Numbered from the stretch's first letter, positions 6,542-14,461 are shown. The stretch: DNA of 14,522 nucleotides from an uncultured Pirellulales bacterium (GCA_947258835.1 CAMYJY010000017.1:1-14522), one strand, 5' to 3'. A program made the numbers and translations. The notes: a model not told the origin generated them from the sequence alone.

Positions 6542-7120
6542 ATGAAAAGTCAATTTGTACTTTCGACGGCCTTCGCCGTCGTAGTCGCATTGAGTGGTGC
6601 CTCGAACGCCAACGCGTTCTTTGGCATGCTCGGATGTGGCTGTGAGCCCAGCTGCGGCTGTGCGGATGATTGTTGTGAGCCCAGCTGTGGTTGTGCGGAC
6701 GATTGCTGCGAGCCGAGCTGCGGTGTGGCCGACACCTGCTGCTGCAAAAAGCAGCGTTGTGGCCTGCTGGCCAAGTTGCGTGCCAAGATGGCCGCCCGCA
6801 AGGCTTGCTGCTGCGAGCCTTCCTGCGGTTGCGCTGACGACTGCTGCGAACCCGCTTGCGGTTGCGCCGACGACTGCTGCGAACCCGCCTGTGGTTGCGC
6901 TGACGACTGCTGCGAGCCTTCCTGCGGTGTTGCCGACACTTGCTGCGATAGCTGCTGCAAGAAGCAACGTTGTGGTCTGCTGGCCAAGTTGCGTGCCAAG
7001 ATGGCCGCCCGCAAGGCCTGCTGCTGCGAGCCTTCCTGCGGTTGCGCTGACGACTGCTGCGAACCCGCCTGCGGTTGCGCCGACGACTGCTGCGAACCAA
7101 GCTGCGGTTGCGCTGGCTAA
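6542..7120 (+). CDS. Secreted cysteine-rich tandem-repeat protein
   Basis: A 192-residue precursor with a clear Sec signal peptide (residues 1-25, ending ANA before FFGML). By count the mature 167 residues contain 49 cysteines, about 29%. The body is built from an acidic 11-residue unit, EPSCGCADDCC and variants with EPAC or GVADTCC. Runs of the unit are separated by two near-identical basic segments, KKQRCGLLAKLRAKMAARKA (residues 69-88 and 140-159), which should form amphipathic helices. The two basic segments are 71 residues apart, reflecting a 213-bp internal DNA duplication. I recognise no enzyme or named domain. Planctomycete envelopes are known to be protein-rich and disulfide-stabilised, so a cross-linked envelope protein is a reasonable inference. 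A metal-binding role is an alternative, given the CC and CxC spacing. A strong terminator follows. Confidence 0.85.
   Translation: MKSQFVLSTAFAVVVALSGASNANAFFGMLGCGCEPSCGCADDCCEPSCGCADDCCEPSCGVADTCCCKKQRCGLLAKLRAKMAARKACCCEPSCGCADDCCEPACGCADDCCEPACGCADDCCEPSCGVADTCCDSCCKKQRCGLLAKLRAKMAARKACCCEPSCGCADDCCEPACGCADDCCEPSCGCAG
6751..7096 (+). repeat. 213-bp internal direct repeat in the Cys-rich gene
   Basis: The DNA from 6751 onward recurs from 6964 onward with few differences, an offset of 213 bp (71 codons). Each copy begins at the KKQRCGLLAKLR helix region and runs into the EPSCGCADDCC units. Smaller 33-bp repeats encoding the 11-residue unit are nested inside. The near-identity at synonymous positions suggests recent duplication or gene conversion. 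Confidence 0.8.
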
Positions 7121-7139
7121 GTCGCCGAGCCGAGAGTAA

Positions 7140-7160
7140 GGAGGTTTGCTAAAGACCTCC
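7140..7160 (+). other. Small hairpin GGAGGT/ACCTCC after the Cys-rich gene
   Basis: GGAGGT (7140-7145) and ACCTCC (7155-7160) form a 6-bp stem extendable through a G-U pair, 20 bases past the stop codon and just upstream of the terminator. In RNA it would present and sequester an anti-Shine-Dalgarno-like sequence. It may simply protect the 3' end. Function is unknown. Confidence 0.4.
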
Positions 7161-7176
7161 GCTAAGAAAAGATCAG

Positions 7177-7215
7177 AACAGCCCCCTGCTAGATTGGCAG
7201 GGGGCTGTTTTATTT
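7177..7215 (+). terminator. Intrinsic terminator of the Cys-rich gene
   Basis: A 13-bp perfect GC-rich stem (AACAGCCCCCTGC at 7177-7189 with its complement at 7197-7209) has a 7-base loop and runs into TTTTATTTAT. This is the clearest intrinsic terminator in the window. It overlaps the 3' end of the minus-strand DedA gene (stop at 7214-7216). On that strand the stem is followed by a T-richer TGATCTTTTCTT, so it may work in both directions. Confidence 0.9.
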
Positions 7216-7903
7216 ATCCCTTGAGGGAGGGATCGTCCGGCAAGTCTTTCTCCACCGGCTGAGACTGTGCAGCCGCAAGATCAGAGTCTTGCTCGTCCCG
7301 CCCGGCACCTGCAGCGGTGGCAACGCCTCGCACGTGGCGACGGCGATACCACCACCACAACCCTCCCAGCCCGATAGCCAGGACAAGCAAGGAAAACGCC
7401 TTTTCCGCATCGAGCACGAGCTGGGTGATCTTCTCGCCGTAGCGATACGAAAGTCCAAAAAAGGTACTCACCACCAGTGTGGCACAGATGAAATCCCAAC
7501 AGAAAAATCGACGAAACGGCATCCGCACAACGCCCGCCGCCAGGTAGACCGGACCGCGAATGCCCACCATAAAACGGGCCAACAACATCACTTTGAAACC
7601 GTGCCGCAAAATGGCTTGCTCAAACTCCTCTTCCCGGTTGGCACCAATAAATTTCCCCAGTGTGGGGTGCTGTACCAACAAACCATGGCCAAAGTGATAA
7701 CCAATGGCGTACATCACGCTGTCGCCCAAGAGGGCTCCCAGCAGACAAGCCGCATAGGCCCACTCCGGCTCGAGACGTCCCTGGGAGCTTAAGACCCCAG
7801 CCAACACGATGGGCACTTCCTCGGGGATGGGTAATCCACAGCCTGTGAGCACCAAGAACGCGATCAGACCAAAGTAGCCACCATTTTGCAGCAGGAAATC
7901 CAA
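7214..7903 (-). CDS. DedA/SNARE-associated family membrane protein
   Basis: A 229-residue integral membrane protein of the DedA family (PF09335), whose members include lipid transporters needed for envelope homeostasis. The first re-entrant motif is GLPIPEEVPIVLAG (residues 23-36), with the acidic pair E28/E29. It is followed by GDSVMYAIGYHFG (60-72), then ARFMVGIRGPVYLAAG (109-124) with R110 and R116 at the conserved arginine positions. C-terminal hydrophobic segments cover about 135-152 and 168-186, followed by an RRRH-rich cytosolic tail. The start is a TTG at 7903 with GAAGG about 9 bases upstream. An ATG at 7919 lies in another frame, and an in-frame TGA upstream rules out a longer protein. 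It is divergent from the phosphohexomutase gene. The substrate cannot be read from the sequence. Confidence 0.88.
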   Translation of the reverse strand: MDFLLQNGGYFGLIAFLVLTGCGLPIPEEVPIVLAGVLSSQGRLEPEWAYAACLLGALLGDSVMYAIGYHFGHGLLVQHPTLGKFIGANREEEFEQAILRHGFKVMLLARFMVGIRGPVYLAAGVVRMPFRRFFCWDFICATLVVSTFFGLSYRYGEKITQLVLDAEKAFSLLVLAIGLGGLWWWYRRRHVRGVATAAGAGRDEQDSDLAAAQSQPVEKDLPDDPSLKG

Positions 7904-8000
7904 AACTGTGCGCCTTCATTAAGAACTCAAACTGCCAAGAACATCACCCCAACGTACCACACCCTACCTTTCCCGTGGTGGATACGGTACGATTTGGCCC

Positions 8001-9341
8001 ATGCAAGAACCCATTATTAGCGTGTCTGGTTTGCGAGGGGTGGTTGGCTCCTCACTGACACCTGAAATTGTGACCAGGTATGTCGCGGCCTTTGTCGCCT
8101 CGCTGCCCGCGGGTCCGGTGGTTGTCACCCGGGACGGGCGCACCACGGGCCCGATGCTGGCCGCGTTGGTGCAGGGGGTGCTGATGGCCAGCGGGCGGAC
8201 TTGTCTCGCAGCCGACGTAGCGGCCACCCCCACCACCGGTGTCTTGGTCCGACACACGGCCGCCGCAGGCGGGGTACAAATCTCGGCCAGCCACAACCCT
8301 CCCGACTATAACGGCTTGAAACTATTTGACCAGTCAGGACGGGTTTTGCCGGCAGCGGCCGGCCAACAGGTCCTGGAGCGTTACCGACAGGCGGAGCCCG
8401 CCTGGCAGGACCATCAAGGCACGGGCGACAGCCAATTGGTGTCCGATACGACGACCGCCCACCTGGCACTCCTGTTGTCTATTTGCGATGTCGAGCGGAT
8501 TCGCCAGCAAAAATTCTGCGTGCTGCTGGATGCCAACCACGGGGCCGGCAGCCAGCTGGGAATTCCTTTACTCCGCGAGCTGGGTTGTGAGGTCCACGTG
8601 CTGGGCGGGGAGCCGGACGGAAAATTTGGGCATCCCGCGGAACCCACGCGTGAAAATCTGGCCTCTGTGCTGCCGCTGTTTCAGGAAGGCAAGTTGGATA
8701 TCGGCTTCTGCCAAGATCCCGATGCCGATCGGTTGGCGGTGATTGACCAGGGCGGGCGCTATCTGGGTGAGGAGTACACCGTATCCCTCTGCATGGATCA
8801 TGTCCTACGGCAGCGGCCAGGGCCCGTGGTCACCAATTGCTCCTCCAGCCGGATGACGCAGGACTTGGCACTGAAGTACAACGTGCCCTTCTTTCGCAGC
8901 CAAGTCGGCGAGGCCAATGTGGTCGATGTCATGCTGGCGGAAAATGCAGTGCTGGGTGGTGAAGGCAACGGGGGCATTATCGATCCGCGGGTCGTGCTGG
9001 TTCGCGACAGTTTTGTCGGCATGGCCCTGCTGCTGGACGCGCTGGCGGCTCGCCAGCTGTCCATCCGCGAACTGGCAGCAGAAATACCCCGCTACGCCAT
9101 GCACAAGGCCAAGGTGGAGTTGGCACCAGCCGCTGTGCCCCAGGCCTTAACCGCACTGGAAAGACATTTTGACGAGGCGACGGCGGACCGACTGGACGGC
9201 TTGCGGCTGGACTGGCCGGACCGGTGGCTCTTGGTGCGGGCCAGCAACACCGAGCCCATCGTCCGCGTGGTGGCCGAGGCGCCGACCCCTGACGCCGCCC
9301 AACAGCTCTGCGACCAAGCGGCGGCAGTGATGGCGGGCTAG
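8001..9341 (+). CDS. glmM: Phosphohexomutase, probable phosphoglucosamine mutase
   Basis: A 446-residue alpha-D-phosphohexomutase. All four family sites are intact: the phosphoserine loop ISASHNP (94-100, catalytic S97), the Mg-binding loop DPDADR (239-244), the sugar-recognition loop GGEGNG (319-324) and the phosphate-binding loop RASNTEP (413-419). GlmM converts glucosamine-6-phosphate to glucosamine-1-phosphate on the way to UDP-GlcNAc for peptidoglycan and lipopolysaccharide. The length and the GGEGNG loop fit the GlmM or archaeal-type branch, but phosphomannomutase/phosphoglucomutase activity cannot be excluded from motifs alone. ATG 8001 precedes the conserved N-terminal SGLRGVVG. The ribosome-binding site is weak. 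It is divergent from DedA (97-bp gap) and convergent with mtaB (38-bp gap). Confidence 0.85.
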   Translation: MQEPIISVSGLRGVVGSSLTPEIVTRYVAAFVASLPAGPVVVTRDGRTTGPMLAALVQGVLMASGRTCLAADVAATPTTGVLVRHTAAAGGVQISASHNPPDYNGLKLFDQSGRVLPAAAGQQVLERYRQAEPAWQDHQGTGDSQLVSDTTTAHLALLLSICDVERIRQQKFCVLLDANHGAGSQLGIPLLRELGCEVHVLGGEPDGKFGHPAEPTRENLASVLPLFQEGKLDIGFCQDPDADRLAVIDQGGRYLGEEYTVSLCMDHVLRQRPGPVVTNCSSSRMTQDLALKYNVPFFRSQVGEANVVDVMLAENAVLGGEGNGGIIDPRVVLVRDSFVGMALLLDALAARQLSIRELAAEIPRYAMHKAKVELAPAAVPQALTALERHFDEATADRLDGLRLDWPDRWLLVRASNTEPIVRVVAEAPTPDAAQQLCDQAAAVMAG

Positions 9342-9379
9342 GACTTCGCAAGATGTTGTGCCAACCTCTTGTGACTGCG

Positions 9380-10669
9380 TCACATCGGTAGGCTATCGCC
9401 AACCGATGCCACCTGCGCGTAAATCTTACCCTCGTGGACTTCGCCAGCGGTCACTGTGGTCAGTTCGCCTGGGCTACACGTATTTGCGGCAACCAGCACG
9501 GGGGCATAGCGGCAAGAGGTGCCCACGAGCTGACCGGGCGCATCGGCGGACTCCACCAGCACCTGCAACACCTTGCCGTGCAAGCTCGTGTAGTAGGCAT
9601 CGCGCAGCTCCTCGGCCAAGCGGCTGAGCCGAGCCGCCCGTTGTTGTTTGACCTGCTTCGGTAGTTGCTCCGGTAAGGCGGCCGCGGGCGTACCGCGACG
9701 GGCGCTGAAAGGAAAGATGTGGATCTTGGAAAAACCGACCTCCCGGGCCACCGCGCAGGTCTCCTCAAATTCCGCTTCGGTCTCGCCCGGAAACCCCACG
9801 ATGATATCGGTCGTGATTGCCGGCTGGTCGAGGCTCTCCTGCAAGAGTTGGCAGCGATCGATAAATCTTTGGCTCCCCCAGCGACGACGCATCCGGCGCA
9901 ACACACCGTCGCTGCCACTTTGCATCGAAATGTGCAAATGGGGGCAAACCTTATTTCCCGCGTCACGCATGACCGCAATCAGCTCACGAGTGACTTCGGT
10001 GGCTTCGATACTGGACAGCCGCAGGCGAAAATCTCCGGGCAAGGCCACCAGGGCTTGGATCAAATGCGAGAGACGCGTCCATTCCGTTTTGGGTAGGTAC
10101 CGATTGCCATCGACTCCATAGTGCCCCAAGTGAATTCCAGTGAGCACAACTTCTCGGTAACCATTGTCCACCAACCGCCGCACTTCGTCGACGATCTGCG
10201 GCAGGGGTCGGCTTTGGAGCTGCGGTCGCACCTGAGGAATAATGCAAAAGCTACAGCGGAGCAGGCAACCGTCTTGCACTTTGACATAGGCCCGCTGGCG
10301 CTTGCCAAAACCGGAGATACCGGTTGGCACATCGGTGACGCCAAACCGGCCCAAGAGGTCGGGCAGCTCCCGCTTGTCCGTCAGCACTTCGGTCACATTG
10401 GGCAGAGCGGCCACATCCTCGGGGGCGCGGGTGGCGTAGCAGCCCATCACGACGATCTTGCTGGCGGGATTCTCGCGGGCCAACCGGCGAATCACTTGCC
10501 GGCTTTTGGCATCGCCCTCGGCGGTCACCGTGCAGGTATTCACCACGCACAGATCGGCAGGACTCTCGGCTGCAGCATCGGCATAGCCGATGCCCAGCAG
10601 GCCTTCACGGAGATACTCCGTTTCATACTGATTGACTTTGCAGCCCAAGGTGACCGTTTTCAGTTTCAT
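9380..10669 (-). CDS. mtaB: MtaB-type tRNA threonylcarbamoyladenosine methylthiotransferase
   Basis: A 429-residue radical-SAM methylthiotransferase. MtaB adds a methylthio group to t6A at position 37 of ANN-decoding tRNAs, giving ms2t6A. The N-terminal MTTase domain supplies three cluster cysteines: C10 in TLGCKVNQYET, C46 in NTCTVT and C77 in MGCYAT. The radical-SAM motif CxxxCxxC is CLLRCSFC (C135, C139, C142). Further hallmarks are VVLTGIHLGHYG in the barrel and DIIVGFPGETEAEF. The C-terminal part from about residue 365 fits a TRAM RNA-binding domain. TLGCKVNQYE favours MtaB over MiaB (dimethylallyl-A) and RimO (ribosomal S12). The ATG at 10669 is unambiguous. The ClpS-like gene lies 93 bp upstream on the same strand, so co-transcription is possible. 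Confidence 0.92.
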   Translation of the reverse strand: MKLKTVTLGCKVNQYETEYLREGLLGIGYADAAAESPADLCVVNTCTVTAEGDAKSRQVIRRLARENPASKIVVMGCYATRAPEDVAALPNVTEVLTDKRELPDLLGRFGVTDVPTGISGFGKRQRAYVKVQDGCLLRCSFCIIPQVRPQLQSRPLPQIVDEVRRLVDNGYREVVLTGIHLGHYGVDGNRYLPKTEWTRLSHLIQALVALPGDFRLRLSSIEATEVTRELIAVMRDAGNKVCPHLHISMQSGSDGVLRRMRRRWGSQRFIDRCQLLQESLDQPAITTDIIVGFPGETEAEFEETCAVAREVGFSKIHIFPFSARRGTPAAALPEQLPKQVKQQRAARLSRLAEELRDAYYTSLHGKVLQVLVESADAPGQLVGTSCRYAPVLVAANTCSPGELTTVTAGEVHEGKIYAQVASVGDSLPM

Positions 10670-10762
10670 GACCTGTGCTTTCTGAGCTAGCGGCTGGGGG
10701 CCGCCATCTCGGCAGGAACAAGGGATCGTCTCAGCGGCACAAGGTATTTCCGGAAGAGGGCT

Positions 10763-11113
10763 CTACTCTGCCGGTTCGATCGTACTCCACATCGAACCCT
10801 GACTGGCTTCCTGATGGTCCTTGCCATAGGCGTGAATCTGATCCCGTTTGAGCTCGGCGTGTTCCCGGGTGGTGGTGAGCACGATCGCACGTCCCTCCGC
10901 GTCCACCTGCTTGGCAATTCGCTCGCATTGTTTTGTCGAATGACCAAAAAGTTCGCGCAACATTTTTTCCACGTAGGCAAAGGTATGGTCATCGCTATCC
11001 CAGAGCAAAACATGATAACGTGGCTGTGCATTCGCCCGGCGGTCGGCGGTCGTTTGTTTTTCTGGAGCAACGGTTGCCGCGCCTGCCCGTGGATTGTCTG
11101 AAAAATCGGTCAT
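10763..11113 (-). CDS. clpS: ClpS-like adaptor protein with altered N-degron pocket
   Basis: A 116-residue protein whose residues 31-116 align with ClpS, the adaptor that delivers N-degron proteins to ClpAP or ClpCP. The order matches: VLLWDSDDHTFAYVEKML (35-52) for the family's VLLxNDDYTPMEFVxxVL, then GRAIVLTTTREHAELK (74-89) for the GxAxxGxxTxExAExK block. Key pocket positions differ. The NDDYTP segment reads SDDHTF, with Ser for Asn and one residue fewer. The conserved His that contacts the substrate amino group (E. coli H66) aligns with D71. It may therefore recognise other N-termini or have lost that role. Residues 1-30 form a low-complexity tail. It is divergent from the M20 peptidase gene and upstream of mtaB. 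The fold call is good; the adaptor function is inferred. Confidence 0.78.
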   Translation of the reverse strand: MTDFSDNPRAGAATVAPEKQTTADRRANAQPRYHVLLWDSDDHTFAYVEKMLRELFGHSTKQCERIAKQVDAEGRAIVLTTTREHAELKRDQIHAYGKDHQEASQGSMWSTIEPAE

Positions 11114-11221
11114 CCGGCAATTCCCATGGCAGTGGTGTTTTCGTAGCTCGGATATTATATTGGGTACCAGCCCAGAAGGGAATCGTTCCTATCCTGCACC
11201 CCACCCATTCACGGATTTGTC

Positions 11222-12601
11222 TTGCCTCCCGCCCTCGACCAAGTTCTCAGCTACGCCACGGATCAGGACTCTCAATTCGAGGCCGACCTGGAAGCCCTGC
11301 TCCGCATTCCCAGCATCAGTGCGGACTCGCAATTTGCCCCACAGGTCCGCCAAGCCGCCGGGTGGTTGGTCGAGCATTTGCAGACCCTGGGTCTGCAGTC
11401 GGAGCTGATCGAAACCCCCGGTCATCCCTTGGTATGTGCCACCACGCCTCCCGTACCTGGTGCTCCGGTGGCGCTGGTGTATGGTCATTATGATGTGCAG
11501 CCGCCGGATCCGCTGGACCAGTGGGAAAGCCCGCCCTTTGAGCCCACCCGCCGCGATGGCAACCTGTATGCCCGCGGGGCCACCGACGACAAGGGCCAAA
11601 TGCTCACGCATATAAAAAGCGTGCAATCCTGGCTGGCGACCCATCAGAGGCTGCCGCTGCAGGTCAAGTTCCTCATTGAGGGTGAAGAGGAAATTGGCAG
11701 CGAGCATTTGGAAGAGTATTTGGCGGAGCACGCCGAGGCCTTGGCGTGCGACTGCGTGGTGATCAGTGATACGGCCCAATTTGCCCGTGGTATTCCCGCC
11801 ATCACCTATGGTCTGCGAGGCATCGCCTATTATGAAATTCATCTCCAGGGCCCCAGCCACGATCTCCATTCAGGTGTGTTTGGCGGTGCGGTTACCAACC
11901 CCATCGTGACACTTACCAAGATGCTGGCCGCGCTGGTGGACGATGCGGGCCGCATCCAGCTGCCGAATTTTTATGATGATGTGGTGCCACTCGCGGAGCG
12001 GGAACGCAAAGAGTTTGCCGGCTTGCCATTTGATGAAGACGCTTTCCGCAGTCAGCTGGGGGTCGAGGGTCTTACCGGGGAGGTTGGTTTCAGCACGCTG
12101 GAGCGGCGGTGGGCCCGCCCATCCTACGATATCAACGGCATCTGGGGGGGCTATCAAGGCGAGGGTGCCAAAACGGTCTTACCGGCCCAGGCGGGTGCCA
12201 AGCTGAGTTTTCGGCTAGTGCCGAATCAGGACCCGGAAAAAATAACCGCCAGCCTCCGCAGCCTGCTGGAACCCTTGGTTCCACCTGGCATCCAGTTCGA
12301 GCTGATCGCGTATCACGGGGCGCCAGGCATTGCGATGCCCATCGATAGCCCGTTGCTGGCAGCGGCGGCTCGAGCTGTTGAACTGGGTTTTGGCCACCGC
12401 CCGGTATTTATCCGGGAAGGGGGGTCGATTCCGATCGTGAACACCTTTGCGGAAAGGCTGGGTGCTGAGGTGTTGCTGTTGGGCTGGGGTCAAAACGATG
12501 ATAACCTACACGCTCCCAACGAGAAATTTTCGCTGGCCGATTTTCACCGCGGAATTCGGGCCAGCGCGGCCCTGTGGGAATGCCTGGCCAATGTCCCGTA
12601 G
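11222..12601 (+). CDS. M20-family metallo-dipeptidase
   Basis: A 459-residue zinc peptidase of the M20 family, of the dipeptidase/carnosinase-like type. Such enzymes hydrolyse dipeptides or N-acyl amino acids in the cytosol. The metal and catalytic sites are present in order: GHYDVQP (88-94) with H89 and catalytic D91; RGATDDKG (118-125) with bridging D122; EGEEEIGS (153-160) with catalytic E156 and zinc ligand E157; SDT (182-184) with D183; and LHAPNE with H430. The lid domain begins near GLRGIAYYEI, with HDLHSG (213-218) providing the conserved cross-subunit histidine region. The only workable start is a TTG at 11222, since the next in-frame Met is past the active site. The ribosome-binding site is weak. 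The window cannot tell the preferred substrate. serS follows on the same strand after 203 bp. Confidence 0.9.
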   Translation: MPPALDQVLSYATDQDSQFEADLEALLRIPSISADSQFAPQVRQAAGWLVEHLQTLGLQSELIETPGHPLVCATTPPVPGAPVALVYGHYDVQPPDPLDQWESPPFEPTRRDGNLYARGATDDKGQMLTHIKSVQSWLATHQRLPLQVKFLIEGEEEIGSEHLEEYLAEHAEALACDCVVISDTAQFARGIPAITYGLRGIAYYEIHLQGPSHDLHSGVFGGAVTNPIVTLTKMLAALVDDAGRIQLPNFYDDVVPLAERERKEFAGLPFDEDAFRSQLGVEGLTGEVGFSTLERRWARPSYDINGIWGGYQGEGAKTVLPAQAGAKLSFRLVPNQDPEKITASLRSLLEPLVPPGIQFELIAYHGAPGIAMPIDSPLLAAAARAVELGFGHRPVFIREGGSIPIVNTFAERLGAEVLLLGWGQNDDNLHAPNEKFSLADFHRGIRASAALWECLANVP

Positions 12602-12612
12602 TCGTAGGCTGG

Positions 12613-12705
12613 GAATTTTGAACCACGACGAAACAACGGAAACAACGTCACTACCATTCAACAAATGAAAAACAAGTCCCTGCTGGTCGTCGCGTTCGCT
12701 GTGGT
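12613..12705. repeat. Palindromic element D, a degenerate copy of element C
   Basis: Positions 12613-12648 match 4797-4832 of element C at 35 of 36 bases, and 12671-12696 match 4874-4899 at 23 of 26. The right inverted arm is decayed (CGCTGTGGTTCC instead of TTCGTCGTGGTTCC), and the 18-bp tandem unit is absent. D lies immediately after the M20 dipeptidase stop codon, before serS. It shows that element C belongs to a dispersed family. Confidence 0.8.
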
Positions 12706-12763
12706 TCCTTTGCTGCCGCAGCGAGGGCTGAGCAGGGGTCGAACAACAAACGCATTTACTTTT

Positions 12764-12794
12764 CATAGCAGGCGGCCTCCGGCCGCCTGCTATG
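12764..12794. repeat. Perfect 14-bp hairpin abutting the serS start
   Basis: CATAGCAGGCGGCC (12764-12777) and its exact complement (12781-12794) are separated only by TCC. The stem ends 10 bases before the serS ATG and occupies the stretch where upstream ribosome-binding elements would start. No T-run follows, so it is not an intrinsic terminator. It could be a REP-like repeat or a structural element of the serS leader. Confidence 0.8.
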
Positions 12795-12804
12795 CCAATC
12801 ACAC

Positions 12805-14088
12805 ATGCTTGACAAAAAATTCATTTTGGAAAACACGGCGGCGGTACAGAAAAATTGCGACCAGCGGGGCGTGAAGGCGGATGTCGCGCGGTTTGTGGCG
12901 CTGGAAAAACAATGCCGCGCTTTACAGCAAGACGTGGAGGAGCTGTCCCGGCAGGCCAACCTGGTGAGCAAGTCCATTGGCCAGGCTCAAGACGACGACC
13001 AGCGGGAGGCCCGGAAGGAAGAGGGCCGGCAACTGCGCGCGGAAAAGGACGCCAAGCAAGCGGAACTAGAGCGTCTGGGCGCCGAAGCGGGGGCCATTTA
13101 CCGCGCACTGCCCAACCGGACGCACCCGGATGCGCCCGTGGGCGACGAGGCACACAGCCAAGAGCTGCGCCGCGGCGAGCAGGATGTGCGGCCCTTGGGT
13201 TTCCCGGTACTGGACCATGTCGAGCTGGCCGAGCAACACGACCTGTTGGATTTTGAGGGGGGGGCCCGCATTGCCGGGCACGGATTCTACTTCTTAAAGA
13301 ACGAAGCGGTGCTCTTGGAACTGGCCTTGCAGCAGTATGCCCTGCAGAAGCTAGTGGGAGAGGGATTTGTGCCGATGATCACTCCCGATCTGGCGCGTGG
13401 TGAAGTGCTGCAGGGGGTGGGTTTTATACCCCGCGGTCCGGAAACACAGATTTACAGTATCGAGAACCACGACCTGAACTTGGTGGCCACAGCCGAAATT
13501 ACGCTCGGGGGTCTGCACGCCGGGCAAGTGCTGGAGGCAGAGCAATTGCCCCAAAAATACTGTGGCATCAGCCACTGCTTCCGGACTGAGGCGGGGGCGG
13601 CGGGTCGGGCCTCGCGCGGCTTGTACCGCGTGCATCAGTTTACCAAGATCGAAATGTTTGCTTACACGCTGCCTGAGCAAAGCGAGGACATGCACAACTA
13701 TTTTTGTCAGCTGGAGTGCGAGATTTTCAACGGCCTTGGCATTCCCTATCGGGTGATCGATACGGCCACGGGGGACCTCGGCGGACCAGCCTACCGCAAG
13801 TTTGACCTGGAGGCTTGGATGCCCGGTCGGGGAGAGAGCGGAGAGTTTGGCGAGGTCACCAGCGCCAGCAACTGCACGGACTACCAAGCCCGGCGGCTGA
13901 ACATCCGTTACAAGACCAAGGGCGAAAAGGGCACCCGCTTTTGCCACACGCTCAACGGCACCGCCATCGCCATCAGCCGGGCGCTGATTGCCATTCTCGA
14001 AAACTGCCAGCAGCCGGATGGTACTGTGGTGGTCCCGGAAGTCTTGCAGCCCTGGGTCGGCAAAGAACGGATTGGCGAGACGTCCTAG
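12805..14088 (+). CDS. serS: Seryl-tRNA synthetase
   Basis: A 427-residue class II aminoacyl-tRNA synthetase that charges tRNA-Ser (and tRNA-Sec where present). Residues 1-105 include the long antiparallel coiled coil that grips the tRNA variable arm (charged heptads around 30-95). The catalytic core shows the serine-binding TAEITLGGLH (229-238), motif 2 starting FRTEAGAAG (259-267) and ending RVHQFTKIEMF (275-285), SASNCTDYQARR (353-364), and motif 3 ending in GTAIAISRALIAILEN (385-400). The ATG at 12805 gives MLDKKFILEN, a typical SerRS N-terminus, so the start is secure. No Shine-Dalgarno sequence is visible, and a stable hairpin ends 10 bases upstream. A run of eight G residues (13257-13264) lies within the coding sequence and is in frame. 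Confidence 0.96.
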   Translation: MLDKKFILENTAAVQKNCDQRGVKADVARFVALEKQCRALQQDVEELSRQANLVSKSIGQAQDDDQREARKEEGRQLRAEKDAKQAELERLGAEAGAIYRALPNRTHPDAPVGDEAHSQELRRGEQDVRPLGFPVLDHVELAEQHDLLDFEGGARIAGHGFYFLKNEAVLLELALQQYALQKLVGEGFVPMITPDLARGEVLQGVGFIPRGPETQIYSIENHDLNLVATAEITLGGLHAGQVLEAEQLPQKYCGISHCFRTEAGAAGRASRGLYRVHQFTKIEMFAYTLPEQSEDMHNYFCQLECEIFNGLGIPYRVIDTATGDLGGPAYRKFDLEAWMPGRGESGEFGEVTSASNCTDYQARRLNIRYKTKGEKGTRFCHTLNGTAIAISRALIAILENCQQPDGTVVVPEVLQPWVGKERIGETS

Positions 14089-14461
14089 GACAGCTAGGCC
14101 TGCTTGGTCTCATTACTTAAAGTGAAAACAGGTACACCCAGTGCTGGCCGGTTTGGGCCGGAAAAGCCCACTCCATCCGACTTACGGCGAGGTTTCTTGG
14201 TGAGCCGCCGCGGTGCGGAAACGGGGGTTGTTTTCGCGGGCTTTACCGGCTTCATGGAAAACCCGTTTTCAGTTTGAGTAATTATTTCTTGCTGCCCTCA
14301 CGGAGTACGCTTTATTTCTCGCCATGAAAACGCCCCAGTTCAGAGAAATACCACGATTGTAAACCTCGCAGTTGAGGCCAACCACCCCCTCGTCGGCGCG
14401 GGTGGCGGGTGGCACCCAACGCGGGTAACGATTTTAGTAGCAGTATTAAGGGGTTCCAGTC
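14089..14461. other. Gene-free region downstream of serS
   Basis: About 370 bp with no convincing open frame, RNA gene or strong terminator. Minor features are GGCCGG-type short palindromes near 14136-14161, a short GAAAAC/GTTTTC inverted repeat near 14257-14270, and a GGGTGGCACCC near-palindrome (14407-14417). It is likely intergenic and continues past the window edge. Confidence 0.5.

Noticed and set aside
6525..7100. Long open frames on the minus strand and another plus frame across the Cys-rich gene
   Set aside because: They are shadows of the 33-bp and 213-bp repeats. The plus frame at 6542 alone has a signal peptide, a strong ribosome-binding site and a terminator.
7620..7919. Alternative ATG start at 7919 for the DedA region
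   Set aside because: It is in a different frame that leaves the DedA motifs unread. The in-frame TTG at 7903 is the only start giving the family protein.
10687..11070. Second minus-strand open frame overlapping the ClpS-like gene
   Set aside because: It shows no ClpS motif or other domain and is out of frame with the conserved blocks.
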